Assembly (NCBI RefSeq): GCF_043557345.1
Contig: NZ_JBIFFV010000002.1
Coordinates: forward strand, 186,001-250,000
Direction: 5' to 3'
Origin: Sulfitobacter sp043557345
GTDB lineage: Bacteria; Pseudomonadota; Alphaproteobacteria; Rhodobacterales; Rhodobacteraceae
Length of the DNA: 64,000 nt
Positions within the stretch are counted from its first letter, which is position 1. Every line of letters begins with the position of its first letter. Of the stretch, positions 46,481 to 55,686 are shown piece by piece. The notes under the pieces are model-generated. The model was given only the letters and a program-made list of their open reading frames with translations, was not told the origin of the DNA and searched no databases. The position numbers and the translations under genes are program-made.

Positions 46481-46768
46481 ATGGCATTGAAACCGCTTCA
46501 TGACCGTGTGCTGGTCAAGCGCACAGAAAGCGAAGAGAAAACCGCCGGCGGGCTGATCATCCCCGATTCCGCCAAGGAAAAGCCTTCCGAAGGTGAAGTC
46601 GTGGCTGTCGGCACCGGCGCCCGCAAAGACAACGGCGAGCTGATCGAAATGGCCGTCGCGCCCGGCGACAAAATCCTGTTCGGCAAATGGTCCGGCACAG
46701 AGGTCACCGTCGACGGCGAAGAAATGCTGATGATGAAAGAAAGCGACATCATGGGGATCATCGCGTAA
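46481..46768 (+). CDS. groES: Co-chaperonin GroES
   Basis: 95 residues. The heptameric lid of the GroEL chamber. The N-terminus is KPLHDRVLVKRTESEEKTAGGLIIPD, whose EEKTAGGLI segment is the mobile loop that binds GroEL; it ends in MMKESDIMGII. An AAGGAG lies upstream. It precedes groEL by 63 bases in the standard order, under CIRCE control. Confidence 0.99.
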   Translation: MALKPLHDRVLVKRTESEEKTAGGLIIPDSAKEKPSEGEVVAVGTGARKDNGELIEMAVAPGDKILFGKWSGTEVTVDGEEMLMMKESDIMGIIA

Positions 46769-46831
46769 GCCACCCGGCTTGCCGAACCCTGACGACGCTG
46801 ACATCAATCCAAGATTTTAGGAGAAGACAAC

Positions 46832-48475
<1,644 letters not shown>

Positions 48476-48575
48476 GCCAGCCCTTTCGGCTGAAGTTTCG
48501 GAGGCGCGCCAGCAATGGCGCGTCTCTCTGCGTTCAAGGGGGCTGCCATCTGTGGCTTGTCCGGTTCTGATCGGG

Positions 48576-49004
48576 TCAACTGGGCAGCTCTACGATCCGC
48601 GCATAGGTGTTCAGCATGTCGAGCGCATTGGCAAAGGTCTCTGACGGGTTCTCCTTCACGATATAGCCCGCGACATTTTTGCTATAGGCCGATTGCACGT
48701 CCGTGGGCATATCGGAGGTGGTGAAGACGAAAACCACCATACGCTCCAAGGCGGGATCGGCCCGGACGACTTCCAAAAATTCAAGCCCGCCCATGCGCGG
48801 CATATTCAGGTCGAGCGTGATGATATAGGGTGGCAAACGCCCATGCCGTTTCACTTCCTCTGCCAAAAACTCAAGCGCTTGTTGTCCGTCATGGCAAACC
48901 GCCGTCTCGTTAACGATCTTCAACTTGCGCATTGCGCGTTGCATGGCCATCACGCTGACTTTGTCATCATCGACGATAAGAAATTTCGCGGGCGTCGTTT
49001 TCAT
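48576..49004 (-). CDS. Single-domain (CheY/Rcp1-like) response regulator
   Basis: 142 residues from MKTTPAKFLIVDDD; GGAAAGGAA precedes the ATG. A GTG at 49031 that overlaps the kinase stop is the alternative start. The receiver is complete: Asp12-Asp13-Asp14, phosphoacceptor Asp65 (ITLDLNMPRMGG), the Thr of VFTTSD and Lys117 (YIVKENPS). No output domain. The extended beta4-alpha4 region and PYIITLDLNMP resemble Rcp1, the partner of phytochrome-type kinases. It is immediately downstream of the membrane kinase, so phosphotransfer from it is the natural reading. Confidence 0.92.
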   Translation of the reverse strand: MKTTPAKFLIVDDDKVSVMAMQRAMRKLKIVNETAVCHDGQQALEFLAEEVKRHGRLPPYIITLDLNMPRMGGLEFLEVVRADPALERMVVFVFTTSDMPTDVQSAYSKNVAGYIVKENPSETFANALDMLNTYARIVELPS

Positions 49005-49027
49005 CCGATATTCCTTTCCGACTTCTG

Positions 49028-50992
49028 TCACGCGGCCGCCGCCACGGGCAGGGTTTGAGGCGCAGGTAAAGCCAAGGGAAGTTCGACCACAAAGGTTGCG
49101 CCGCGCCCTTTGACGGGATTGGAAATTAGCGTGACCTTGCCTTTTTGGTGGGACGCGAGCTTGCTGACGATGGCAAGGCCCAGGCCGCTCCCCTCGACTT
49201 CATCGCGGGGTTTAAGGGTTTGGAACAGTTCGAATATTTTCCCCTGGTGTCGAAGCTCTATGCCTGGCCCATCATCGCGGATGGTCAAAACCAGACGGTC
49301 CCGCCTCTTTTCCGCACTGATATGGATCGTCCCATGATCCCGGTCATGGTGTTTGATCGCATTCGAGATGAGATTGCCCAAGATTTGCTGCAAGGGTGTG
49401 AGTTGCGCATCGACGACCTGCTCTGCCCCGGTAAAGGTGACTTTGAAACGGCCTTCGGTATCGATGTAACGGGCGAGCTCGGCAACCAAACGTCCAAGAT
49501 GCACGGGCTCCGGCGCAGGCTGGTCCTGCCCTGCGCGAGCGTAGTCCAAAAGATCGGCCAAAAGACGGTTTAGCCGGTCGATCCGTTGTTGAGACATCAG
49601 CAAATAACTTCGGCTATCGGCGCTTAGCGCGTTGTCCTCGTCCTCCAGCACCCAAAGGCTCAATTCATGCACTGCCCGGAGGGGTGAACGCAGATCGTGC
49701 GCAGCGATATAGGCGAATTTCTCCAGTTCGATATTCGAGCGCCGCAGCTCCTCCGCCGTGGTGCGGAAGACGGTCAACGCGCGCGCCATCTCTCCAAGCT
49801 CGTCCCGGCCTCTCACGGTAATCGGATGGTCGAGGTTCCCCCGAGCGATCGCGGTCACTGACTCGGTCAAGCGTCTGATGCGCCGGTTAAATTGCCGTTC
49901 GATAACCAAGCCGTTGGTCAGAGCAATCACGAGGAAAGCAGCGGCGATGGTGAGGCCCACCGTCCAAATGACCCGGTTGATGGTATCCCGTAGAGCCGCC
50001 GTCGCAGCATCCACCCGCTCTAGGGTATTCTGGGTCAGATCGGAGGAAATATCGGAGATTTCCACGATCATGGGCAAGTGTTCCGCGCGCAGCGTTTCAA
50101 AGTTGTTGTGAAACTGCAGGCGGGCCGTTGTATGGGCGAAAAAACCGGTTTCGGGGCCAAGCAGTTCGTCGCGCAGGGCATCAATTTGGCGGGCCAGCGA
50201 CTGCCTGCTGGCCGTATCGTGGATGCGTGGTAATCGAGTGATGGCATCCTGAAGATGTTCTTCGACAAGCAGTTTCGCACGCTCGAATTGAAAGGGTTGG
50301 TTCTCTAACCCCTGCGACATAACGACGTTGATGAGCGTATCGAGACTGAGCCGAATGTCATTCAAATTGACCGCACTTAACAGCAGGTCTGGAAAGCGGG
50401 ACGTAGAATTTTGAATCTGGCCGGAACTCGGAGGCCTAAAGGCTTCGGTTTGCCTTGAAAGCCGATAGGCCAGGTCATCAATGATGATGTGACTATGTTC
50501 TTGAATTTTCTCGACTAAATCGAGAGTCGAGGCGATCTTTGCCTCCGCATGCCGCATCTCCTGAAGGCTGACAACCGTCGCATTCGTCGCGCGCCGCGCC
50601 ATCTCCAGACGCTTTTCCAACCGGGCTGCCAAGGGGGGCGCGATCTCCGACCTCGACACGTCATTTAAGAGCTTGGAGATCTTGCTTATCTTTGCCCCGA
50701 TTTCCCGGCTGAGAGCGGAGGATGAGGCGGCGTTACCTTGTTGATTTAACTGTTCAATTAAAAGAAATACGCCATTCAATGACCGCTCGATCTGTTGGGA
50801 CACGGCCAACATCGGCAGCGCTTCTTGGCTTAGGTGAGCATGGCTGGCCAAGACAGCGCGCATTTGCCCTGTAGCAATCCAACCCGCCAGACCGATGATA
50901 GCGGCAACGAGAAGAAATGCCGCCCGGAGCCGGGTGCTGATGCGGCTGCCGAAAAGTTGTAGCAGTCGCCAAGGGAGATGCATCGTTTTCAT
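49028..50992 (-). CDS. Membrane sensor histidine kinase with large helical periplasmic domain
   Basis: 654 residues from the ATG at 50992 (MKTMHLPWRLLQLFG); an open frame runs back to 51121 but overlaps the divergent gene. TM1 about 24-44; periplasmic region about 45-342, which reads as helical with no beta-rich PAS or Cache pattern; TM2 about 343-362; HAMP to about 418; HisKA with His432 (AAHDLRSPLRAV); HATPase with the N-box around ISNAIKHHDRD, RDDGPGI and GSGLGLAIV. The helical sensor recalls HBM/TorS-type domains. Coupled to the response regulator downstream and divergent from the solute-binding protein. Confidence 0.9.
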   Translation of the reverse strand: MKTMHLPWRLLQLFGSRISTRLRAAFLLVAAIIGLAGWIATGQMRAVLASHAHLSQEALPMLAVSQQIERSLNGVFLLIEQLNQQGNAASSSALSREIGAKISKISKLLNDVSRSEIAPPLAARLEKRLEMARRATNATVVSLQEMRHAEAKIASTLDLVEKIQEHSHIIIDDLAYRLSRQTEAFRPPSSGQIQNSTSRFPDLLLSAVNLNDIRLSLDTLINVVMSQGLENQPFQFERAKLLVEEHLQDAITRLPRIHDTASRQSLARQIDALRDELLGPETGFFAHTTARLQFHNNFETLRAEHLPMIVEISDISSDLTQNTLERVDAATAALRDTINRVIWTVGLTIAAAFLVIALTNGLVIERQFNRRIRRLTESVTAIARGNLDHPITVRGRDELGEMARALTVFRTTAEELRRSNIELEKFAYIAAHDLRSPLRAVHELSLWVLEDEDNALSADSRSYLLMSQQRIDRLNRLLADLLDYARAGQDQPAPEPVHLGRLVAELARYIDTEGRFKVTFTGAEQVVDAQLTPLQQILGNLISNAIKHHDRDHGTIHISAEKRRDRLVLTIRDDGPGIELRHQGKIFELFQTLKPRDEVEGSGLGLAIVSKLASHQKGKVTLISNPVKGRGATFVVELPLALPAPQTLPVAAAA

Positions 50993-51096
50993 GTCATCTG
51001 AATAGCGGGGACCGATTAACGCAATGTTAATCGCCTTGGCCTTAAACCAGCAGCTAGAGGGGACGATGTCCCGGCAGCGGATCGGAGGATTGAACC

Positions 51097-52545
51097 GTGT
51101 CATGCGGGCGCAGGTTGACAAGGCGAAAGTTTTCTATCGGTTTGGGAGCCGGAGTCAGCACGCTGATCGCCGCACCGGCATTTGGGGAGGCAATCGATAT
51201 AAAGGTGGCCGCGCAGGTCCGCGATTTGGGAGGTAGCGCCAAGACGCTTTCGGTTCTGTTGCCAGAAGGGTCGCGGGCCAATCTGGAGCCGGTCGCAAAG
51301 GTCTTTACAGAACGGACCGGGGTCGAGGTCGACTTGCAAGAAGTACATGTCGATCAGATCAACGCGGAACTGATGCTCAATAGTGTGCTTGGGGAGGCGC
51401 GATATGACGTGGCTTTGCCCGCGACTTTTGGTGTTGCAGACCTCGTGGCCGCAGGTGCGGTCCATGCTTTGGATGGCTTCGCCGCACGCTATGAACCGCC
51501 GGGGTTTCGCGATCCTATGCTGTACCAAGAAGGTGATAGGTTCGACGGTAAAACCTATGGTTTTCAAACAGATGGCGACGCCTATCTGATGTTCTACCAT
51601 CGCGATATGCTTCGCGACCCGGATGAACAAGCGCGTTACGCCGATCGTTTCGGCTATCCACTTGTTCAGCCAGAAATTTGGGAGGAATTGGACCGGCAAA
51701 TCCGGTTTTTTCATGCACCAGAGGCCGGTCGATTTGGTGGGTTGTTGTTCCGCACGCCGGGGTATCTCGCATGGGAATGGTGGGTGCGGTTTCACGCCAA
51801 AGGCTATTGGCCGCTGACCCCCGATATGACCCCGCAAATCGCAGATGAACCGGGTGTGGCGGCGCTGGAGGAGTTGATTGCGATTACGGACTGCCTTGCG
51901 CCCGAAACCTCAAGCCTTGGACTGTTTGGAAATTGGGCGCGCTACGCGAAGGGTGATGTCTTTTGCAACATTGGCTGGGGCGGAACGCAGAAATTCCTTA
52001 ACTCTCCTCGATCGTCGATGCGCGGACGGATGGTCTATGGGCCAACCCCCGGGGGGCAGCTGGGGGAGGAATTGCTCGAGATCCCCTATTTCAATTGGGG
52101 ATGGAGCTTTGTCATCAGCGCGGCATCGACCCAAAAAGAACTCGCCTACCTATTCGCCCTTTTCGCGGTCACGCCGGCAATGTCGACACTCGCCGTTCGA
52201 CAGCCGGATGGGTTTTTCGACCCTTTTCGTCATGAGCATTATAGTGACCTGGGGGTAGAGGCGGCCTATTCAAAATCCTTTCTTGAGGTGCATCGCGCGG
52301 CGCTTAAACGTGCGATTCCGGATTTTTATCTGAAAGGACAGTCTGAGTATTTCCAAACATTGGGGAGGGGATTGGATAAGGCGCTTCAGGGCGAGGTTTC
52401 GCCCAAAATGGCTCTGACCCGGGTGGCACAGCAATGGCAGCTGATCACCAGCCGGGTTGGTCGCGAAAGGCAAATACAAAGGTGGGCGCGTCTGCGTGCG
52501 AAATATCCGGCCGAGGCGCGTCGACTCCTGAGGGAGATCGCTTGA
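51097..52545 (+). CDS. Tat-exported extracellular solute-binding protein (carbohydrate type)
   Basis: 482 residues, GTG start with GGAGGA 7 bases upstream. A twin-arginine signal peptide (TRRKFSI at 8-14, hydrophobic stretch, cleavage near AFG-EA at 30) sends it folded to the periplasm. The mature protein resembles family 1 (MalE-like) binding proteins: YGFQTDGDAYLMFYHRDML and IGWGGTQKF match the sugar-binding group. No permease or ATPase gene is adjacent. The divergent helical-sensor kinase and the downstream kinase suggest it is a ligand sensor, not a transport component. Base composition looks lower in GC than in neighbouring operons. Confidence 0.85.
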   Translation: MSCGRRLTRRKFSIGLGAGVSTLIAAPAFGEAIDIKVAAQVRDLGGSAKTLSVLLPEGSRANLEPVAKVFTERTGVEVDLQEVHVDQINAELMLNSVLGEARYDVALPATFGVADLVAAGAVHALDGFAARYEPPGFRDPMLYQEGDRFDGKTYGFQTDGDAYLMFYHRDMLRDPDEQARYADRFGYPLVQPEIWEELDRQIRFFHAPEAGRFGGLLFRTPGYLAWEWWVRFHAKGYWPLTPDMTPQIADEPGVAALEELIAITDCLAPETSSLGLFGNWARYAKGDVFCNIGWGGTQKFLNSPRSSMRGRMVYGPTPGGQLGEELLEIPYFNWGWSFVISAASTQKELAYLFALFAVTPAMSTLAVRQPDGFFDPFRHEHYSDLGVEAAYSKSFLEVHRAALKRAIPDFYLKGQSEYFQTLGRGLDKALQGEVSPKMALTRVAQQWQLITSRVGRERQIQRWARLRAKYPAEARRLLREIA

Positions 52546-52619
52546 TGAAGCCGCTATTTTTAGTTCGCGCGCCCGGGGTAGTTCGCTCACGCGCCGATCG
52601 CTGGGAGATCGCGATATGA
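52545..52619 (+). CDS. Possible 24-residue coupled ORF
   Basis: The ATG overlaps the binding-protein stop (TGATG) and the TGA overlaps the ATG of the next kinase (ATGA). The peptide is MKPLFLVRAPGV followed by a basic, polar half. No family. It may only carry ribosomes from one gene to the next, or be chance. Confidence 0.3.
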   Translation: MKPLFLVRAPGVVRSRADRWEIAI

Positions 52620-53365
52620 CGCAGCGGCTGTTAAAGCTACCTGCAGGCCATGAGCTACCCTCGCGCGAACCGCCGCAGCCTCCCGGCGCGGATGCCGAGG
52701 AATTTATTCATTTGGTGAGCCACGATCTGCGCGGCTCCATTCGCGCGTTGTTGGAACTGCCTGAATGGATCGCCGAGGATATTGAGGACGCGGGGCTGGA
52801 GGTAAGCCCTGCGGTCCACAGTTCCATCGCCTTGATGATGCGGCATACGCGGCGGTTGGATCGGATGCTGGTCGACCTGCTTCAATACTCGCGCGCCGGA
52901 AGGGGCCGCAATGTGTCTGAGGTCGAGCTTCGGCAGGCCTTTGATGCCGCGGTAGAGGAAGTCGGGCTGCCAAAGGGTTTTGAGATTGACCACTACTTTG
53001 GGTGCGATTTTGTCCGCGTTGACGAACAGGACTTGCACAGTCTCTTCGCCGCATTGATTGGAAACGCGATCAAGCATCATGATCGGTGTTCCGGGCGGGT
53101 CGAGGTGGTTGTAAAAACCGAAGGGGCGGCCATGATAGTTACCGTTTCCGATGATGGGCCGGGAATACCGCCACGTTATCATGAGCGTGTCTTCCAGCCG
53201 ATGACAACATTGCGATCGCGCGATGAAGTCGAGGGGTCGGGCTTGGGGCTGGCCTTGGTTCGCAAAATCGCCACGGCCTATGGGGGCCATGCCGGTTTGA
53301 TATCCACGGGGGCCGGGCGTGGTACGACTGTATCCGTGCGTATGGAGGGGGTGGCAATGAAGTAG
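52616..53365 (+). CDS. Soluble histidine kinase without sensor domain
   Basis: 249 residues, no membrane segment and only 30 residues before the kinase core. HisKA has His36 (LVSHDLRGSIRALLELPEW); the ATPase domain has Asn150 (LIGNAIKHHDR), SDDGPGIPPRYHERVF and GSGLGLALV. The stretch RSRDEVEGSGLGLALV is nearly the same as in the membrane kinase at 49028 (PRDEVEGSGLGLAIV), so the two cores are close relatives. It follows the binding-protein gene by 70 bases on the same strand. It may need a partner for input or act with the nearby receiver. Confidence 0.9.
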   Translation: MTQRLLKLPAGHELPSREPPQPPGADAEEFIHLVSHDLRGSIRALLELPEWIAEDIEDAGLEVSPAVHSSIALMMRHTRRLDRMLVDLLQYSRAGRGRNVSEVELRQAFDAAVEEVGLPKGFEIDHYFGCDFVRVDEQDLHSLFAALIGNAIKHHDRCSGRVEVVVKTEGAAMIVTVSDDGPGIPPRYHERVFQPMTTLRSRDEVEGSGLGLALVRKIATAYGGHAGLISTGAGRGTTVSVRMEGVAMK

Positions 53366-53543
53366 CAACCGCGGAGAGCCAAGACATTCCCACTGGCGCC
53401 ATTAAAGTCATCCAAGGCTCGCACCACTCTATCCGTCCAAGCCAGCCGACGCGAAGGAGGAGATCATCACGACCCAGTTAGGGCACGATGCAAAATTCAA
53501 TCCGCGCTTGGCGCGGCTGGTGAGGGCGGCTAAGCGATATGAC

Positions 53544-54392
53544 ATGCAGCTTTTTCTTCTTTCCGCTCTCACCATGTGCGCTTTTGCGGCGAACTCGATT
53601 TTAACCCGGATGGCCGTCGACGGCGGGCATATCGATCCGGCGGGCTTTGCTCTTGTTCGGGTCGGGGCGGGGGCTTTGGTCTTGGCAGTGATGGTTGCGC
53701 TGCGGGGCGGGCGGCTGCCGCTTTTGCGACGCAACAGGATCGGTGGGGCCGTGAGCCTGGCTGTCTATATGATCGGGTTCAGTCTGGCGTATCTGACGTT
53801 GGACGCGGGGCTCGGGGCGCTCATTCTCTTCGGCGTGGTGCAGATCACCATGTTCACCTACGCCGCTTTGACTGGCGCGGCGCCCACCGCGCGGCAGATC
53901 ACGGGTGCTGCGGCAGCTTTTGCGGGATTGGTTTTGGTCCTTTGGCCGGATGGGCAGGGTTCCACGGATCCAATCGGCGCCGGGCTGATGGTGCTAGCGG
54001 GGATCGGCTGGGCCGCCTATACGATCATCGGTCGCAGAACTGGCGATCCGCTGGCAGCGACTTCGGCGAACTTTTTGCTGTGCTTGCCGTTCATGCTCAT
54101 CCTGCCCGCTTTTGCGGGGGCGCATTTCAACGTGACGGGGCTTTTGTTGGGCGCGCTGTGTGGTGGGGTGACCTCGGGCCTCGGCTATGCCCTGTGGTAT
54201 GCGGTGCTGACGCGGATCGACGGAGGCACGGCGGCGGTGGCGCAGCTGAGCGTGCCGATCATCGCGATTCTCGCCGGAGCGCTGCTGCTGGGTGAGCCGC
54301 TGAGCTTGACGCTTGTCCTCGCAACGGCCTTGGTTTTGGGCGGGATCGCTTGGGCGATTAGCGCAAAATCGGCTCCAACGGATCGTAGGTGA
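53544..54392 (+). CDS. EamA/DMT-family transporter
   Basis: 282 residues from the ATG at 53544, ten hydrophobic helices in two EamA repeats (CAFAANSILTRMAVD near the start, SVPIIAILAGALLLGEPLS in the second). Drug/metabolite exporter family of the inner membrane; substrate unknown. The reading frame is open further upstream: TTG at 53508, and a very strong AAGGAGGAG at 53454-53462 stands just before in-frame ATC codons, with no normal start there. It overlaps the converging Nudix gene by 35 bases. Confidence 0.85.
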   Translation: MQLFLLSALTMCAFAANSILTRMAVDGGHIDPAGFALVRVGAGALVLAVMVALRGGRLPLLRRNRIGGAVSLAVYMIGFSLAYLTLDAGLGALILFGVVQITMFTYAALTGAAPTARQITGAAAAFAGLVLVLWPDGQGSTDPIGAGLMVLAGIGWAAYTIIGRRTGDPLAATSANFLLCLPFMLILPAFAGAHFNVTGLLLGALCGGVTSGLGYALWYAVLTRIDGGTAAVAQLSVPIIAILAGALLLGEPLSLTLVLATALVLGGIAWAISAKSAPTDRR

Positions 54393-54822
54393 TTGCCGCC
54401 TCCTCGGGGCCAAAGGCGACCGTGCCGAGGCTATCGGGCTTGTGCGGGACTTGTGCCAGTTCCGCTTGAGTGACCCATTGATGCCGCGTGACGATGGCTT
54501 CCCGGTCTTGCCATTCGGGGGCGATTTGGGCGGATCCGAGGATGTGGCATCTGAAATAGATGTCCACCTGATGGAAATCGCCGCCGGGGTCGTGGAACTC
54601 ATTAACCAGACAGAGCGCGCCGACCGAGATCGTGAGGCCCGTTTCCTCAAAAACCTCGCGGCGCAGGTTGTCGGGGAGGGAGGCACCGGCCTCCACTCCA
54701 CCGCCGGGGGCGCACATCAGGCCGAGCCGATCATCGGCATAGGCGTTGACCAGCAGCAGCCGGCCTTCGTGCAGCAGCACGGCGCGGGCGGCCAATCGAG
54801 GGCAAGGGCGGGGCATCGGCAT
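54358..54822 (-). CDS. Nudix hydrolase
   Basis: 154 residues. The Nudix box reads GGVEAGASLPDNLRREVFEETGL: the REVFEETGL half with the metal-binding glutamates is intact, but the first conserved glutamate (position 7 of the box) is Ala. It hydrolyses some nucleoside diphosphate-X compound, not identifiable from sequence. The 3' end overlaps the EamA gene on the opposite strand. Confidence 0.9.
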   Translation of the reverse strand: MPMPRPCPRLAARAVLLHEGRLLLVNAYADDRLGLMCAPGGGVEAGASLPDNLRREVFEETGLTISVGALCLVNEFHDPGGDFHQVDIYFRCHILGSAQIAPEWQDREAIVTRHQWVTQAELAQVPHKPDSLGTVAFGPEEAAITYDPLEPILR

Positions 54823-54888
54823 ACTTTCGTCAGGTAACGCGCCAAGACCATTTCACAGTCTGGGCAATCAGTCTATCTGGAGGGCATG

Positions 54889-55686
54889 ATGAGAACTTTC
54901 ACCCTGCTGATTGCCGCGATCTGTTTGGCGATCCCCCTGCCTGCCGCGGCCGAAAACGCGGCGGGGCGCTGTGTTGTTTTGCTGCATGGGCTGGCCCGGA
55001 CCGAGATGTCTTTTGCCGTGATGGAAGCCGCCTTGGCCGCCGAAGGCTACCGCGTGGTGCGCCCGGGCTACCCTTCGACCGAGGCCAATATCGCGGAACT
55101 GGCCAAACAGACCCTGCCGCGCGCGATTGACGCCTGCGGCACCGCGCGGATTGATTTCGTGACCCATTCCATGGGCGGTATTCTGGTGCGCAAATGGGTG
55201 GCCGAGGCCGGGGCCGACCGGGTCGGGCGCGTGGTGATGCTGGGGCCGCCCAATCACGGAAGCGAGGTGGTGGACGAACTGGTCGAGAACCCCGCCTTCG
55301 AGTGGTTGAACGGCCCCGCGGGGGCCGAGATCGGCACCGATGCCGAGGCGCTGCCGAACCAATTGCCGCCGGTCCCATTCGAGTTGGGCGTGATTGCCGG
55401 GTCACAGTCGCTCAACCCCTATTTTTCCAGCCTTTTGCCGGGGCCGGATGACGGGAAAGTCTCGGTCGCCTCGACCCGTGTGGCGGGGATGAAAGACCAT
55501 ATCGTTCTGCCGGTGACCCATACGTTCATGATGAACAACCCGCGCGTCATCGCGCAAACGATGGCCTTTCTGAAAACCGGCCGTTTCGACCGGTCGATGA
55601 CCTTTATCGACGGGGTCTTGAATGCGATCGGCTGCCCCGAAGCGGGCTGCCTGCCTGGGTTGGGAGGGGACGATGCCAAACCTTGA
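54889..55686 (+). CDS. Exported lipase/esterase-like alpha/beta hydrolase
   Basis: 265 residues from the second of two ATG codons (54886, 54889); GGAGG at 54879-54883 is best spaced for the second. A signal peptide of about 21 residues ends in PAAAEN. Lipase features: VVLLHGLARTEMSF, the nucleophile elbow FVTHSMGGILVRKW, GPPNHGSEVVD and a late histidine in LPVTHTFMMNN. Two cysteines near the C-terminus (GCPEAGC) may form a disulfide in the periplasm. It overlaps phnM by 14 bases. Confidence 0.88.
   Translation: MRTFTLLIAAICLAIPLPAAAENAAGRCVVLLHGLARTEMSFAVMEAALAAEGYRVVRPGYPSTEANIAELAKQTLPRAIDACGTARIDFVTHSMGGILVRKWVAEAGADRVGRVVMLGPPNHGSEVVDELVENPAFEWLNGPAGAEIGTDAEALPNQLPPVPFELGVIAGSQSLNPYFSSLLPGPDDGKVSVASTRVAGMKDHIVLPVTHTFMMNNPRVIAQTMAFLKTGRFDRSMTFIDGVLNAIGCPEAGCLPGLGGDDAKP

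Noticed and set aside
51097..52545. A complete ABC sugar-uptake operon
   Set aside because: Only the binding protein is present; no permease or ATPase lies within the window on either side.
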